Assembly: GCA_029834535.1 (NCBI GenBank)
Contig: JAQMWT010000309.1
Coordinates: forward strand, 372,001-436,000
Source of the DNA: Chrysophaeum taylorii
Taxonomy: Eukaryota; Sar; Pelagophyceae; Pelagomonadales; Pelagomonadaceae
Length of the DNA: 64,000 nucleotides
Direction: 5' to 3'
Shown: in pieces, positions 30,403 to 41,728 of the stretch
Numbering within the stretch: the stretch's first letter is position 1
How the letters are laid out: every line of letters starts with the position of its first letter
The notes under the pieces: model-generated
The model's input: only the letters and a program-made list of their open reading frames with translations
The model's database searches: none
What the model was told of the DNA's origin: nothing
Program-made: the position numbers and the translations under genes

Positions 30403-31502
30403 TATTATTTCGAGATATTAAATTTTCAATCGTTTCGTTTGTATTTTTTGTGCGACTCAAGACGTCCACCGAGCGCCGCGAGATCTCCAAGCAGTCACGG
30501 ATGATGTTCGTCGCCGACGACTGGCGACTCACCGGCGTCAAGAAGTCTGCAAGACCCACAAGCTCCTCCACACCAAGAGGCGCAACCGCATCTACGTCCA
30601 TCGCCTTCTCTTTACCTACGTCAGCCTCCTCAACGACGAGGACGAGCCCACTCTCGAGGCCGGCGCACCGATTACGAAGACCCGGCCGCTGTCGCCGATG
30701 ACGTCTCCTTCGTCGCCGCCGCAGTGCTCGACGGAGAGAGCAGTTCTCCGAGATTTTAAAAAATGTGTCTATTAGCCAGGATTTTTTTTTTTCTAGAAGA
30801 AGTCCAGATAGAATAATATCGATGTAACAATAAAGGATGTTTGCATTTTTGCCAATAAAAATATAGCGCTGATTCATTCTTACGTCAACACGCGGGCTCC
30901 AAAGCAAGAACATGCCATTCATCCGTGGCGAGGGCTCCGCTGCGTATTTTTTTAAACGTACCGAGGAGGATCGTAGTAGAGGACGAACCCACAGGCGACA
31001 CAAGAACAGAAAATAAAAAGAGAACTTAGAGCGGCTCAAGAAGGAGAAGCAGAATGGGGCCAACCAAGACAAGAAGCACGCAGCGTGTATAAATAAGTTT
31101 GGAGAAAGGAGCGGTCGCAGCGCGACGACGTCATACAGCCAAAATTGCGCCCGAACGCGGACAAACTCGGGAAGTCTCGCGAAAAGAGGGACCGACGATG
31201 ATCAAGCAGCAAAGCAGCCGCATAATAACTCTCGTCTTCGTTTTCAGATGTGACCCGACGACGCACGCAGGAGCACCTATCCTGTCACGCGCATACGCAG
31301 AAAACAAGGAAATGAGAAAACAAGCCACATCCCTTACTGGCTGGCGAGAGGCTTGCTTGCCGACAGTGCGCCTCGTGGAGTTTATCATGGTGGCGAGCCC
31401 CGATCCAGCAAAAAAAAATCCAGCTGCTTAATAACTTTCGTGTGTTTAAGCAGGTGAATTTACGTATTGACAGTGATCGCCGAAGACAAACCACGCTGCT
31501 GC
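30403..31502. other. no confident gene
   Basis: A minus-strand frame is open from 31072 to 30347 but its product is low-complexity, carries poly-Arg, and overlaps the inverted repeat arm, so it is not supported. A/T-rich patches at 30740-30870 could be the 3' end of an unrecognised transcript. Confidence 0.4.
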
Positions 31503-34500
31503 TTAGACGTTCGTTCGTCGTGGTGGTTTCGTCGTCAACTTCGAAGGAGAGTTGTGGAGGAAAGTCGTGTAGTCTCGGGCCGGACAGCCTTGGAGATACG
31601 AGCCGGGTGGGTAGTCTTGTTCCAAGGTGTCGCGACGCTCGAGCTGCGCTTTTGGGCCTAAGATGACCCCGGGGGGGACGACGTCGCCAGCCCAGGTTAT
31701 GGATATCGGGTGCAAAATTGCGCCTCTGCCCACAGTCTTTTCCTTAAAAGAGAGTTGCCCGTGCTCGAAGACCTGCGCGCAAACGCAAACCAACCATCAT
31801 CTTTTTTAAAGTCAGATGCGATGACACTGCCTCGATACGTGAGCGACGTTGACCGAGTGTTCGTCGACGACGGCGTCGGCGCCGATCGTGAGCAACGGCG
31901 GTTCGTAGAAGTACGAGTTGTTCACAAAGGCGGTGGAGGCAACATTTGCGCCAAAAAAACGCATGTAGGCATTCGCAAGTCGACTCCCGCGAACCAGGGA
32001 CATGACTTGTGCGCAGAGGATGTAGAAGGTCAACTGGTAATCAACGTATACGAATCCGAGCCGAGGCGGTAACGCGGTTCCGCTCGCGTTTCTCCAGTCG
32101 CCCATTATCAGCCGCTGCCATGCACGGAAGACGATGGTCATCGACACGTAGGCCACGAGGGCGATGGGTCCAATGAGCAACAGCGCTGGAGTACGAGCGA
32201 CTGGGGGGCGCCACGCTTCGACGCGTCCGGAACTGCGGACACGAAATCCGTTGTTGTAGAAATCAGATTTGAAATAGTTTGCCTTTTCGTAGAGAAGCAG
32301 AACGGCGCACTCGTACGCAGGAATGAGCGCGACGAAGCTCAGCAAGAATAGGACAAAAGCACGCAAGAGCGACTGCAATAGTCCAGCCAGCCTGTTGGGC
32401 GCCTCGCGCGTCGTTTCCTCTTTGCCGTCCGCCGGCATGGTCTTGCGCCAAAACACGCTGGATGCGAAGTACGTCGACCCTGTTTGCACAACCACGTCCT
32501 CCGGCACCACTGTCTGATGTCCCACAACTGCGCTCCCTTCGACGACCACGCCCGCGTTGAGCCGCGAGCGAAGACCAACTTGTGCGCCCTTCCCTACCCT
32601 AACCGACTTATATTCCCCGGTGGTGCTTCTGCACGAAATCGACATATTGGATAGAGTAGCGAATTCGCCGACCTGTGGAGAACAAAACGTCAGCACGCGG
32701 AGTTCGTCTAATCGCTCTATTTACGACGCGACGATGTGCCTCGAGGAAAGACGAGAAAGCAAGGACGCTGTCGCTCCGACCTCGATCAAGTCCGCTTCGA
32801 CAGGTGAAAAGAAGAAGACAGTTGCAAAATTTGCCGTGTAGTCTATGCGCACGCCCAACGCCTTCATCAACATCACGCTGAAAAAGCCATTTTCTTCCCA
32901 TATCACAGCCCCAAAATTGAGGAGGATGCGATACCAAATCCACTCGACGAACCCCGTCCGCAGGCGCCACGTCCAATCATCATCGGACTTCCGTGCCCCC
33001 GGACGCAGCCGGCCGACGAGCAACCACTTCAAAACCACGATGCCGACACCCACCGAGACAAACATCGCGAAGAAATAGCCCGAGACGAAATAAATGAGCT
33101 CGCGATATCGAAATCGCCACGAGTACCAATCGAGCTGCCTCAAGACATATTCAAGCGGCACGTTTGACCCGACCACTAATACGTAGAGGTAGCATATCAG
33201 AACCACAAGCTTCGCAAGCTCGAAACAGAACCCAGTGATCGGCGACGACGACGACGACGACTTGAGGACGATGGGGATGTCCAGGGGGCCCGCTAATTGT
33301 GCTGGGCTCGATTGATATAGGCTATCGCGGGACAAAAGTTGGCCAGCCATTGTTGCGGCGCCGTGGTCTAGTACAGCGCCGCGCTCGAGCTTGCAGCCTG
33401 GCATGACGACAGCCGCTGACTCGACCTTTGAGTATGATGCTACGAAGACGCGCGCGAAGCGAATGCCGCCGTCGGGTTCAAACATGCGAGCGTAACAGAG
33501 GCCGCTCACTCGAGCGTGCTCCCCGACTGTGATGAGGTCGAACTCGCGCAGCAGAACCCCGACAGTCGCGTGCACCGAGACCTGCGCGCCCATAGCCAAA
33601 TAGAACATATTAATAAGCGACGCGTCGGACGCGAAGAAGAACCCGACCCACGAGGCGAACTGGTCGAGCATTCGATCGACAAACCACCAGCGCAAAAAGT
33701 ACAGCGTACCACGGCGCGTCTTCCCGACTCGGTAGCGACCGATCACTAGCCATTTTGAGACGATAGTGATCGCCGTAAAAGACACCATGAAGAGCGGAAT
33801 AACCAACGGAAGCAACAGACCGTAAGCGTAGACTCGGTCCGTCCCGACGACCTTGATGTGTGACCACGGTGCGTTGTCGCGCCGAACTTGGATGCGCCTC
33901 GAGCCTATCTCCTTGGTACGCCACTGTACCCAGCGCCCGAAATGATACGCCGGAACGAGCGCGATCGACACCGAGACGACGACGACGATCACCGACGTCG
34001 CCTGGACCACGTCGACAACCCATTGCGGAAGTGTCGCAGAGCCGAGGTCGATGCCGTCGGCGAGCGGCACGAGGGGCGCGAGCGGCGGCTCATCTTCCTC
34101 GCGCGCAATGTACAGAATCTTGTCTGCCAATTCGGAAATCACGAGATCGGGGTCCATGAGTACGTTGAAGTCCAGTTCCACAGACAAGTCCAAGCGCAAC
34201 TGTGCTTGCACCTCCAGCGCTTCTTTCGATGACAGGCCTAGGCTTGCGATGGATGTTGTCTTCGGGTCGACTTGATCTTCTGTGATTGATGAAACGGCGC
34301 GTCGGAGCGTGCTTTGGACGTATCCGAGCTGTGCTCGGCGTATGGCGGCCTCGAGCGCGTCAGGCGCCGCTGGAAGAAGAATATCGAGGTGCGTGCTATC
34401 GAAGGATTCGGAAAGCTGAGTCGCCGACGGAAATACCGCCGGCGATTCCTTATTGGTACTGTCCGGCGCCGAGACGTTGCGTCCTAACTCCTCGCGTTCG

Positions 34501-36867
34501 CGCGCGGCAACAACTTCCACCACGTGCGCTCGGATCGTGGCGAGCCATCCGTCACCGAGCGTACGAGTCCTCTCGTCGTCGTCGTCAACATAACTCCGCG
34601 CGAAGACGGTGGTTCGATGATCGACAGCGCGTTCTTTGTCGTCGTCGTCGTCGTCGTCGTCCCGCGGCGCGAGCGACGGGCCCGTCGTCGTCGTCGTCGT
34701 CGTCGCGTACGACCAAGACACGCTCTCTACCGTGTCCTCATCGTTTCGTTGCGCCAAGAGTGAGGACTCCGCCGCGTGAGACTCGTCCAACGCGTGTTCC
34801 GCATCAACGCAGTATCCTACGAGCCGCCGCACAAAATCGAACCAGCGGCCGGGAAAAGATTCCGCGGTCATGGTCTCGGTTGAATTTCGTTCTTGTTGTT
34901 GTTGTTTTTGACCGAGTGTCGGATTCGAATCGAAGACGACTCGCAGCTCTCCCTCCAAAAGCGCGTCTCGAATCGCCCGGCGTCGGAGCTTGCCGCTCGT
35001 CGTCTTCAAAATAGTCTTTTGCTCGATGAATACGACGCGGCGAGGCGTCAGGCCGACGGCCTTGCGAACACTCCTGGATAGTGTCGACGCGAGACTCTCG
35101 GATTTCGCTCCATCGCGGACTTCCAGCACGATGCACAGGCACTCGTTATCGTCGTCGTCGCGAGCATCCACAAGCGCAAAAGCAGCGATACAGCCTGGCC
35201 TCGCGGCGCCGGCCGCGGCTTCCGTCGCAGCAATTTCGACGTCGTCGCTGTAATAATTCTTACCCTCGATGATGATCATGTCCTTGATTCGCCCGCAGAT
35301 GAAAAGTCTGTCGTCCTCGATAAACGCCTCGTCGCCGGTCCTGAGGTATGGCTTGCCGTCGTCCGGATCGAGTCGAGCGCGGAAGGTCTCCTCGCTGAGC
35401 TCGGGCCTGCCCCAGTAACCCCGAGCGACCGATCCAGAGCTCAACCACACCTCGCCGGGAGTGCCGTCGGGAACGATGCGCCGGGTCTCCATGTCGACGA
35501 CGTGAAGGTCCATGAAGAAGTCCGACCCGCAAGAGATGAGATCGGGACGTCTACGAGACGCGACTACGCCGTCGTCCTCGCCCATCGTCGCCACTACGTG
35601 TTCGGCGAGCCCATAACTCGGTACGAAGATGGAGGAGTGCTTTTTTTCGGGCAGATTGCAGTGTCTGGCAAAGTACGCGGCGAAGTCGCGGAGGATCGAA
35701 GGGATGCATCTGCAGGTTTTTTTTTAAAAAAAAAGCCACAAAGACGCACCGCTGGCCGACGCCGCCAACGCAGTACACCAGGCAGCCGAGGTCGATGTCG
35801 CTGATATCATCAGCGTCGGGCGCCCGCTTGGTGCACAGCTGGTAGCCAAAGTCTGGCGAGGCCGTCCAGATAGCGCGATACTTTGAAACGGCGCGCAGCC
35901 ACATCAAGGGGTTGGCGAGGAACGAGAGCGGCGAGAAGTTGACCATGTGGTAGCCTGCAACATTTTTATTTTCTGGAAGAAGAAGGAGTGAGGACGCTGG
36001 TGGAAGCCGGCGAGAAAGGGACCGAGCAACATGAGCATCAGCCCGCTGTCGTGAAACTGCGGTAACCAGCTGACCGCGACGACGCGCGACGAATGCTCTT
36101 CCAAGTCGTGCAATCGCTCGACGGCAGCCGCGCCGATGCGGGACCCAAGAAATTTGTACTGCCCAGGCAGATAGACTTGGTTGACGTTGTGCCAGATGTT
36201 GCGATGCGAAATCATGACGCCCTTGGGGTCCCTACGGCAGGCATTCTCGAAAAAAAAAAAATACGTACCCCGTGGAGCCGGACGTGAACTGGAGGAAGGC
36301 GATGGACGAATCGGATTGGTCCTCGCTGCTCCGAAGAAAAGCCGACGTGCGCGACCTCGCCGGCCGACCTGGGAGGTCGCCGCCCAGACCCTCGGTGTTG
36401 TGCCATCGGATTCGCGGCCAAGCGTGCCAGATATTCGTCGTCGTCCGAAGGACGTCGACGACGCTGTCGGCGAGACCCACCTCCGCGCCGCAGGCAGTGG
36501 TAACGAGGTCCAACTTCTCGAGACCGCGTCCAAGGTTGGCAGGGTCGGGTGGATAGTTCGGCACGGCCAAGACGCCGGCGCGAAGACACGCGACGAAGGC
36601 GACGAAGAACTCGGGCCCCGGAGCGTACACGAGCATGCCGCGATCGCCCGCCGCGAGACCGACGTCTCCGAGGAGCCAGTTGGCCATAAACGCCGACCGG
36701 CTCCAGACCCCACCAAACGACAGCGTAGCAGCTTCGGCGCCAGCGCCGTTTAGCCACGTCAGGAAGGCTTCCTCGTCGAGCGCAGCCGCCGTCTTGTGTG
36801 CCTGCGCCTGCCAACTCGCTTCGTCGCTCCACGGGCGGACGCATCGCGGCTTCCTCGATGATGCCAT
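31503..36867 (-). CDS. FAAL - ACP - Pls/PosA-type multidomain membrane synthetase (six exons)
   Basis: Joining exons 36867-36269, 36231-35996, 35954-35750, 35709-32781, 32672-31839 and 31772-31503 gives one 1690-aa frame; every junction is GT-AG and restores a family motif. An in-frame TAA directly precedes ATG 36867. Residues 1-600: adenylation domain of fatty-acyl-AMP ligase type, with FTSGSTGDPKG (194-204), SWLPQFHDSGL, SYGLAE, YLRTGDEAF, GRIKDMIIIEGKNYY and SGKLRRRAIR. After an Asp/Ser/Thr-rich linker, an acyl carrier protein at about 800-880 carries LGLSSKEA (phosphopantetheine Ser 841). Six membrane segments (near 911, 973, 1175, 1217, 1440 and 1510) alternate with three left-handed beta-helix acetyltransferase-like domains. 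This is the layout of bacterial Pls (epsilon-poly-lysine synthetase)/PosA, but with a FAAL-type loading domain. Expected role: activation of a fatty or carboxylic acid, loading on the ACP, and transfer by the membrane part. Product unknown. Confidence 0.88.
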
Positions 36868-38766
36868 TTATGCCTGGCCGCGAGATCGATGGACTACAGA
36901 CCCGGTTTGATGGCGGTACAACTCTCCACGACGACCACCGTTGATGATGCAATTCAATTCTTGTTTTCTATCGCCACAGCAGATTCTTTCTTGTGCTTCT
37001 ACTGTACGCGAAAAAACATCTTGCGCTCTTGCCACTATAGTGACGTCAACGAAGAAGAAAAAAAGTGTGTGCCTGAGGCGTTTCCCACATTAATTAATTA
37101 ATTAATTAATTAATTAATTAATTAAGCCTCAAAAAAAACAGCCGAGCGTTTCGTGGCGGAGGAACAAGGTCTGCTGTATTCTCGTGGGGGAGGAACACGG
37201 TCTGCTGCATTCTCAACGCCTCACAGAGGCGGGGCTGGCGGTCCCGCAGTATGGCCACCAGGGCGCCCTTCGGCCACCTCGAAACCGTCTACGACGCAAA
37301 GATGAGGAGGGAAGTCCCGCCTCGCGAGATTGTTGTGGACGACGGCTTTTTTCAGCATGATAGAGATCGCGAGAAGTCGCAGTCCATCCTTGGCACTGAC
37401 GGGCGGAAGCGACGCCCAGTCGGGGTGGGGACGCGGCGCCTGTAGCTAAAAAGATTGAAGCTGGCCCAGTCGAGGTGCGCCATTATTTATTTATTTGTTG
37501 CGGAGGGTTCGCCGGCGTCGGAGTACGACGACCTGCTGGACGCGGGCGGCCTGGGGCTGCTTTACCCCAACGGACGCGCGACGGTCCGCGAGATTTTGGC
37601 GCCCCGTGGAGCTGCGAGTCACCGGTGGGTGAGCAGGGTTGCGGTGCTCGAGGGGTTTCCCCAGGAGGCTGTTTTGACGCTCGCCAAGAATAAACACTGC
37701 GTCCTGCCCGATTCAGTCAAATGGTCCTGAGCCAGGTGACACTGCTATTGGATAAAGACTACTGTTGTTCGTAAGTCGAGCGAAGTCGAGCGCTATGGAG
37801 GTCGTCGCGAGGCTTTCGAGTCACGCTTAGAAGTTGTACGACGTTGAAGAAACAAGAAAGAAGGACACCATCACCATCTGCGCCTTAGGCCGGGCACTCG
37901 CCGGCGCGCCTTCACAAGCTTCTACTACCGTTGGAACTTTGACGATTGCGTTGATCTGTCGGCAACGTATATCGTGGCTGGAACGACAACTGGTTCGAAG
38001 CGACGACGACAGCGTTCGGGCGGAACGACCCTTTTTCGTCCCTTGTTGTTTCGGACATCTACATCCTCGGCGCGGCCGGCATGTTGCTTCTGACGACGAC
38101 ATCATGACGTTGGTTCGTACGGAGGACGTCGAGTCTTCCGCCTCCTTGATGGCTTGCTTCCCGAAAGGTCGGCCGGCGATTCGGACGAGGCGCGCGTCTC
38201 CCACCAAAGAGGAATACACAATGTTGCGATTGTTTTATGTCCTCGACCAAGGCGATGACCTTCCCGCGTGGTGGGAGGCCCGCGTCGCGTGAGCTCTTGT
38301 GAAGTTTTCTGACATCTTCAGAAGAAGAAGAAGAAGAAGAAAGACGGTGGTAGTAGTTTCCTGCATAATCGAGACGATCGAGGAGCCGGCCGGGTGCGAC
38401 GTCGACTTGATTTGTGAAGAAAACGTACTCCCCTGTGGTGCGATCACGCCTTCCGTGAACCGACTATTGGACTATTCTGCTTGCTTTCGGTCTCGACGAC
38501 GAGGACCCCCAAATGCATCGACAGCCCAACTGTTCCTGCTGCCGCGGGCTCTGGGTCCCAACGCGTGCGACGGAGTGCACGCGGCATTCTGCTGCTGCTG
38601 CTGCTGCTGCTGGTGCCTGGTAGTAGATAGTAAAAGTAGTCAGACCGCAGCTGCGCGCGGAGGAGCGTAATAATTAAGTACTTAATCAAGGCTTAGTTGT
38701 TGTTGTTGCTCCTACTATATACTACGCAAAGAATAATAAATAATCTCCCGATGCGATGCGATGCGA
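36868..38766. other. intergenic with repeats and coding-like fragments
   Basis: A + strand frame 37455-37730 reads EYDDLLDAGGLGLLYPNGRA and VAVLEGFPQEAVLTLAKNKH, which looks protein-like but lacks a proper start or family. FYYRWNFDDCVDLSATYIVA appears near 37920-37980 in another frame. These may be relics. A (GAA)n run is at about 38321-38341 and a (CTG)n run near 38590-38611. Confidence 0.3.
37090..37126. repeat. TAAT/TTAA tetranucleotide microsatellite
   Basis: About nine perfect TTAA copies in the spacer between the FAAL-ACP gene start and the coding-like fragments downstream. Confidence 0.9.
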
Positions 38767-41728
38767 CTAGAAGGAGAGGAGGAGCCAGTCGCCTTGGCGA
38801 TAGACGAGTTGGTGCGAGGGCCAGAAGGTGTAGTCGGTCTTGAGGGTGTTGGCGACCTGCTGGCCTTGGAGGTCGGAGGTCTTGAGGCGGACGGTGGTGG
38901 CGTCGGGGATGCTGGACACAACCTGGCGCGACGACGAGAACAACAACAAGAGCGTAAAAGCAACGACGATATCATCTACGTGTCCATACCTGGATAAAGT
39001 CGTCGAGGTCGAAAACGTCCGTGCCGTCGACTTGAAGCACGAAACGACACGCCTTGAGAGAGGAAAAGGAGGCCGGCGAGCCGTAGAGGAAGTAGGAGCA
39101 GTAGACGTTGGTGGTCGGGGCGCCCATTTCTAGGACAGCGCGGTGCGGCCTTTGGAGAAGCAAACCAGACCACACGACGACGCGGTCGGTGCCGGGGGAC
39201 TTGAAGACGCGCCGGGTCGCGAGGGTCACGGTCTTGACAGCATTGTCCCTCCACAACGTGAGTTGGACGTTGGATTTGTCTCTGGTCGCCGTCTCGACGT
39301 CGCGGAAGGTCGCCGTCGCCAACCCGTCGATCCCCAACAACAAGTCCCCTTCGGAGACGTCGGAGGATGCTTCGTCGTGAGCGAGCTGAGCTACGGACAG
39401 AACTTGAGAGCGGTTCGGGTGTCTCTCCCTCAACTTTTGGACCCACGCGTCCTCGAGTTTGAGGGAGGTCCTCGCGGTGGACAACGGGATGCGCTTGAGG
39501 CCAAAACCGATAGAATGGAGGTCGAAGTCGTTCCACCTCGAGACGACGTCGACGAGGGCGCGAACGCCCACGGCGTGAAAGGCTTCGTAGTTTTTCTCGT
39601 CGTGCCACGAGTAGAAACTGTAGCACGCCCAGGTCGCCACCACCTGCCCTTTCCTGCTCACCAAAACTCCGCCGAGCGATTTGTTCAGGACTTGGTCGAA
39701 CTTTGCGATTTCTTCGTTCGTCGCCCGGAAACGCGGCACGCGAGCTTGAGCGATGTTGACGCACGAAATCTCGGTGACCGTGACTTTCTGGGACAAAGAT
39801 TGGTCGGGGTTGGCACGACACAAACCCACGAAAACCAGCTCGTCGCCGATTTTCAAGTCGTCGTCCTCCTCCTCCTCCTCCTCCTCCAGAGAGGAGAACG
39901 GCGCCGTCGAGGGTCCGTCGTCGTCTTCCAAGACCGAAGGATCGTACTGGACGAGGGCAAAGTTGTGGGTGGGGTGCGCAAACACGACTTTCGCCGGGAC
40001 TTCGACCGCGGCAGCGAAGGTGACCGAGGCTTCGCCCAAGGAGGTCACGACCGTGTTGCGGTCCACGGCGACCAAGCCTCTGGTCGAGTCCACGACGACG
40101 CCGCACCCCGCGAAATGCCAATCGACGACGCCGTCGATAGCGTGAAGCACGTCGAACGACACCTTGCAGAGACTCGAGACGACGCGGTTTGCTCGGGCAG
40201 TGGCGTGCGTGCGCTGGAAAAACGGTTTCGTTTTTATAGGGTGAGTAGGCTTCATTTTTATTTTCCCGACCGCGGCCGACCGCGGCGCCGGCATCTCGCG
40301 AGACTCCCAGCAGGGGTGGTCGTGCTGGTGGTGGTGGTGGTGGACGCTCGGGGGGTCCACCCGCACCCACCGGAGCGGCGGAAACCATCGGCGGTTTATT
40401 CGGATGGTCGCGACTTGGTCGTTGAACCTGTCGCCAACGTGGTAAAACCTGATCGTAGCTCGATCCTCGTCGGCCAACTCGGCCTGCGCGGCCTCGAAAT
40501 CGTCCAACGTCGGCGTCGGGTGCTCGTTGAGGGCTGTGATCACAGAGTGCGACGGAACACCGCCGGCGTCGAGGACGAAGCCCGCGCACGCGACGTAGAC
40601 CCCGTTCTCCTCCAAATTTCCTCGCCGCTGCGTCTGGTACGATATCGAGTGCAACACGCCCCCGCCAAATTCCACGAATTCCGAGGGAACTAGAGCGTGG
40701 AGGTCCTCCACGACACCGGTCGCGCACACTCTCTTCCCACCCCTCTCGACTTCAATATCCACGGTCCGCCCAACCCGCGAATCGAGGGCTCTTTCGAGCT
40801 CGTCGAACCTCGGAAACGATTGGCCGTCCGCGACTCTGATCAGCGCGTCGCCGACTTCGACGAGTTTCGCGGCTCTTGGACCGACGACCTGGTCCACGAC
40901 CAACAACCCCTGAGCCCGCCGGCGCACGGCTTTTTCGGTGTCGCGGCTGAGGCCGGAGCGCCGCAATTCGTCGCACGTTTGGTACCGCCACACCACTCTC
41001 AACGTACCTCTGTCCAATCTTCTCCCTCGCCGCGCCGAATCTAACGCGCGCTTCACGCCACCGAGAGGGAGGTAAAAACTCGCCGAGGAATGGGTAGACC
41101 CGCCCGCATTCAACGCCACAGCGCGCCCGTGTTCGTCCAGCACCGGGCTCCCAGAACTACCACCACTCGTGTTGCTCGCCGCGCTCAAGTAAAAAGTGTT
41201 CACGTCGTCGTAGCCGTCGTACGACGGAGCGTTCCGGTCCAGCCTCGCCAGGGTCCCGGACAAAATAGACACCTTCTCGCCGCTGTCGTTGCCGACGACG
41301 CGAATGTCAAGCCCAACCCTCGCCGCCTCCGGAGCGAGCTCGATTTCCGGAAACGATCGGATAAACGACAACCGCGTTTTATCGAAACGAAGAAGCGCGA
41401 AATCGTGCACCGGATCGCGGTACAACGGACTCACGCTCACCTCCTCCTTGTTCGAGAACGTCGCCTCGGCGCGGATCGGGCCGCACCCCACGACGTGCCG
41501 GTTCGTCAGAATGATCCCCTTCTCCCCATCCACCACGAACCCCGTCGCCTGCGAAGACCCAGCGCTCTCGCCATCGAACGGCTTCAGGTAGTTCACCCTG
41601 ATCACCACGATCGCCGGCAAGATCCGCGACAGCTCCCACTTTCTCTTCTTCTTCCTCCACACCACCAACACCGCCACCACCACACCGCCAACCGCGACAC
41701 TTAGTCTACTTGGGACGAAGAAGACCAT
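38767..41728 (-). CDS. Nma111-like double HtrA serine protease with PDZ domains (two exons)
   Basis: Exons 41728-38990 and 38922-38767 (67-bp GT-AG intron, phase 0) give a 964-aa protein. A hydrophobic segment lies at residues 8-23. The first trypsin-like domain keeps the triad: LTNRHVVG (His 78), VHDFALLRFD (Asp 109) and GGSSGSPVL (Ser 192). A PDZ follows (about 250-360), with a second PDZ-like segment. After a His-rich linker (HHHHHQHDH) comes a second protease-like domain in which His becomes Asn (VDRNTVVTS) and the Ser loop becomes SLGGVLVS, so it is inactive. C-terminal PDZ-like modules follow; the short exon 2 completes the last one (SSIPDATTVRLKTSDL; YWP-like TFWPSHQLVY). This order is that of yeast Nma111/Ynm3, a nuclear HtrA protease in stress and protein quality control. 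Without exon 2 the last domain would be cut. The N-terminal hydrophobic segment is unlike yeast and suggests membrane association. Confidence 0.9.

Noticed and set aside
30347-31072. 241-codon minus ORF
   Set aside because: Low-complexity product with poly-Arg, overlapping an inverted repeat arm and microsatellite-like DNA.
31503-36867. Reading the FAAL, ACP-membrane and acetyltransferase-like ORFs as separate genes
   Set aside because: The motifs are split across frames exactly at GT-AG boundaries, and splicing restores a continuous family architecture of 1690 codons.
39143-40693. 516-codon + strand ORF and 583-codon second minus ORF over the protease gene
   Set aside because: They lack domain motifs, whereas the HtrA triad and PDZ segments lie in the 918-codon minus frame.
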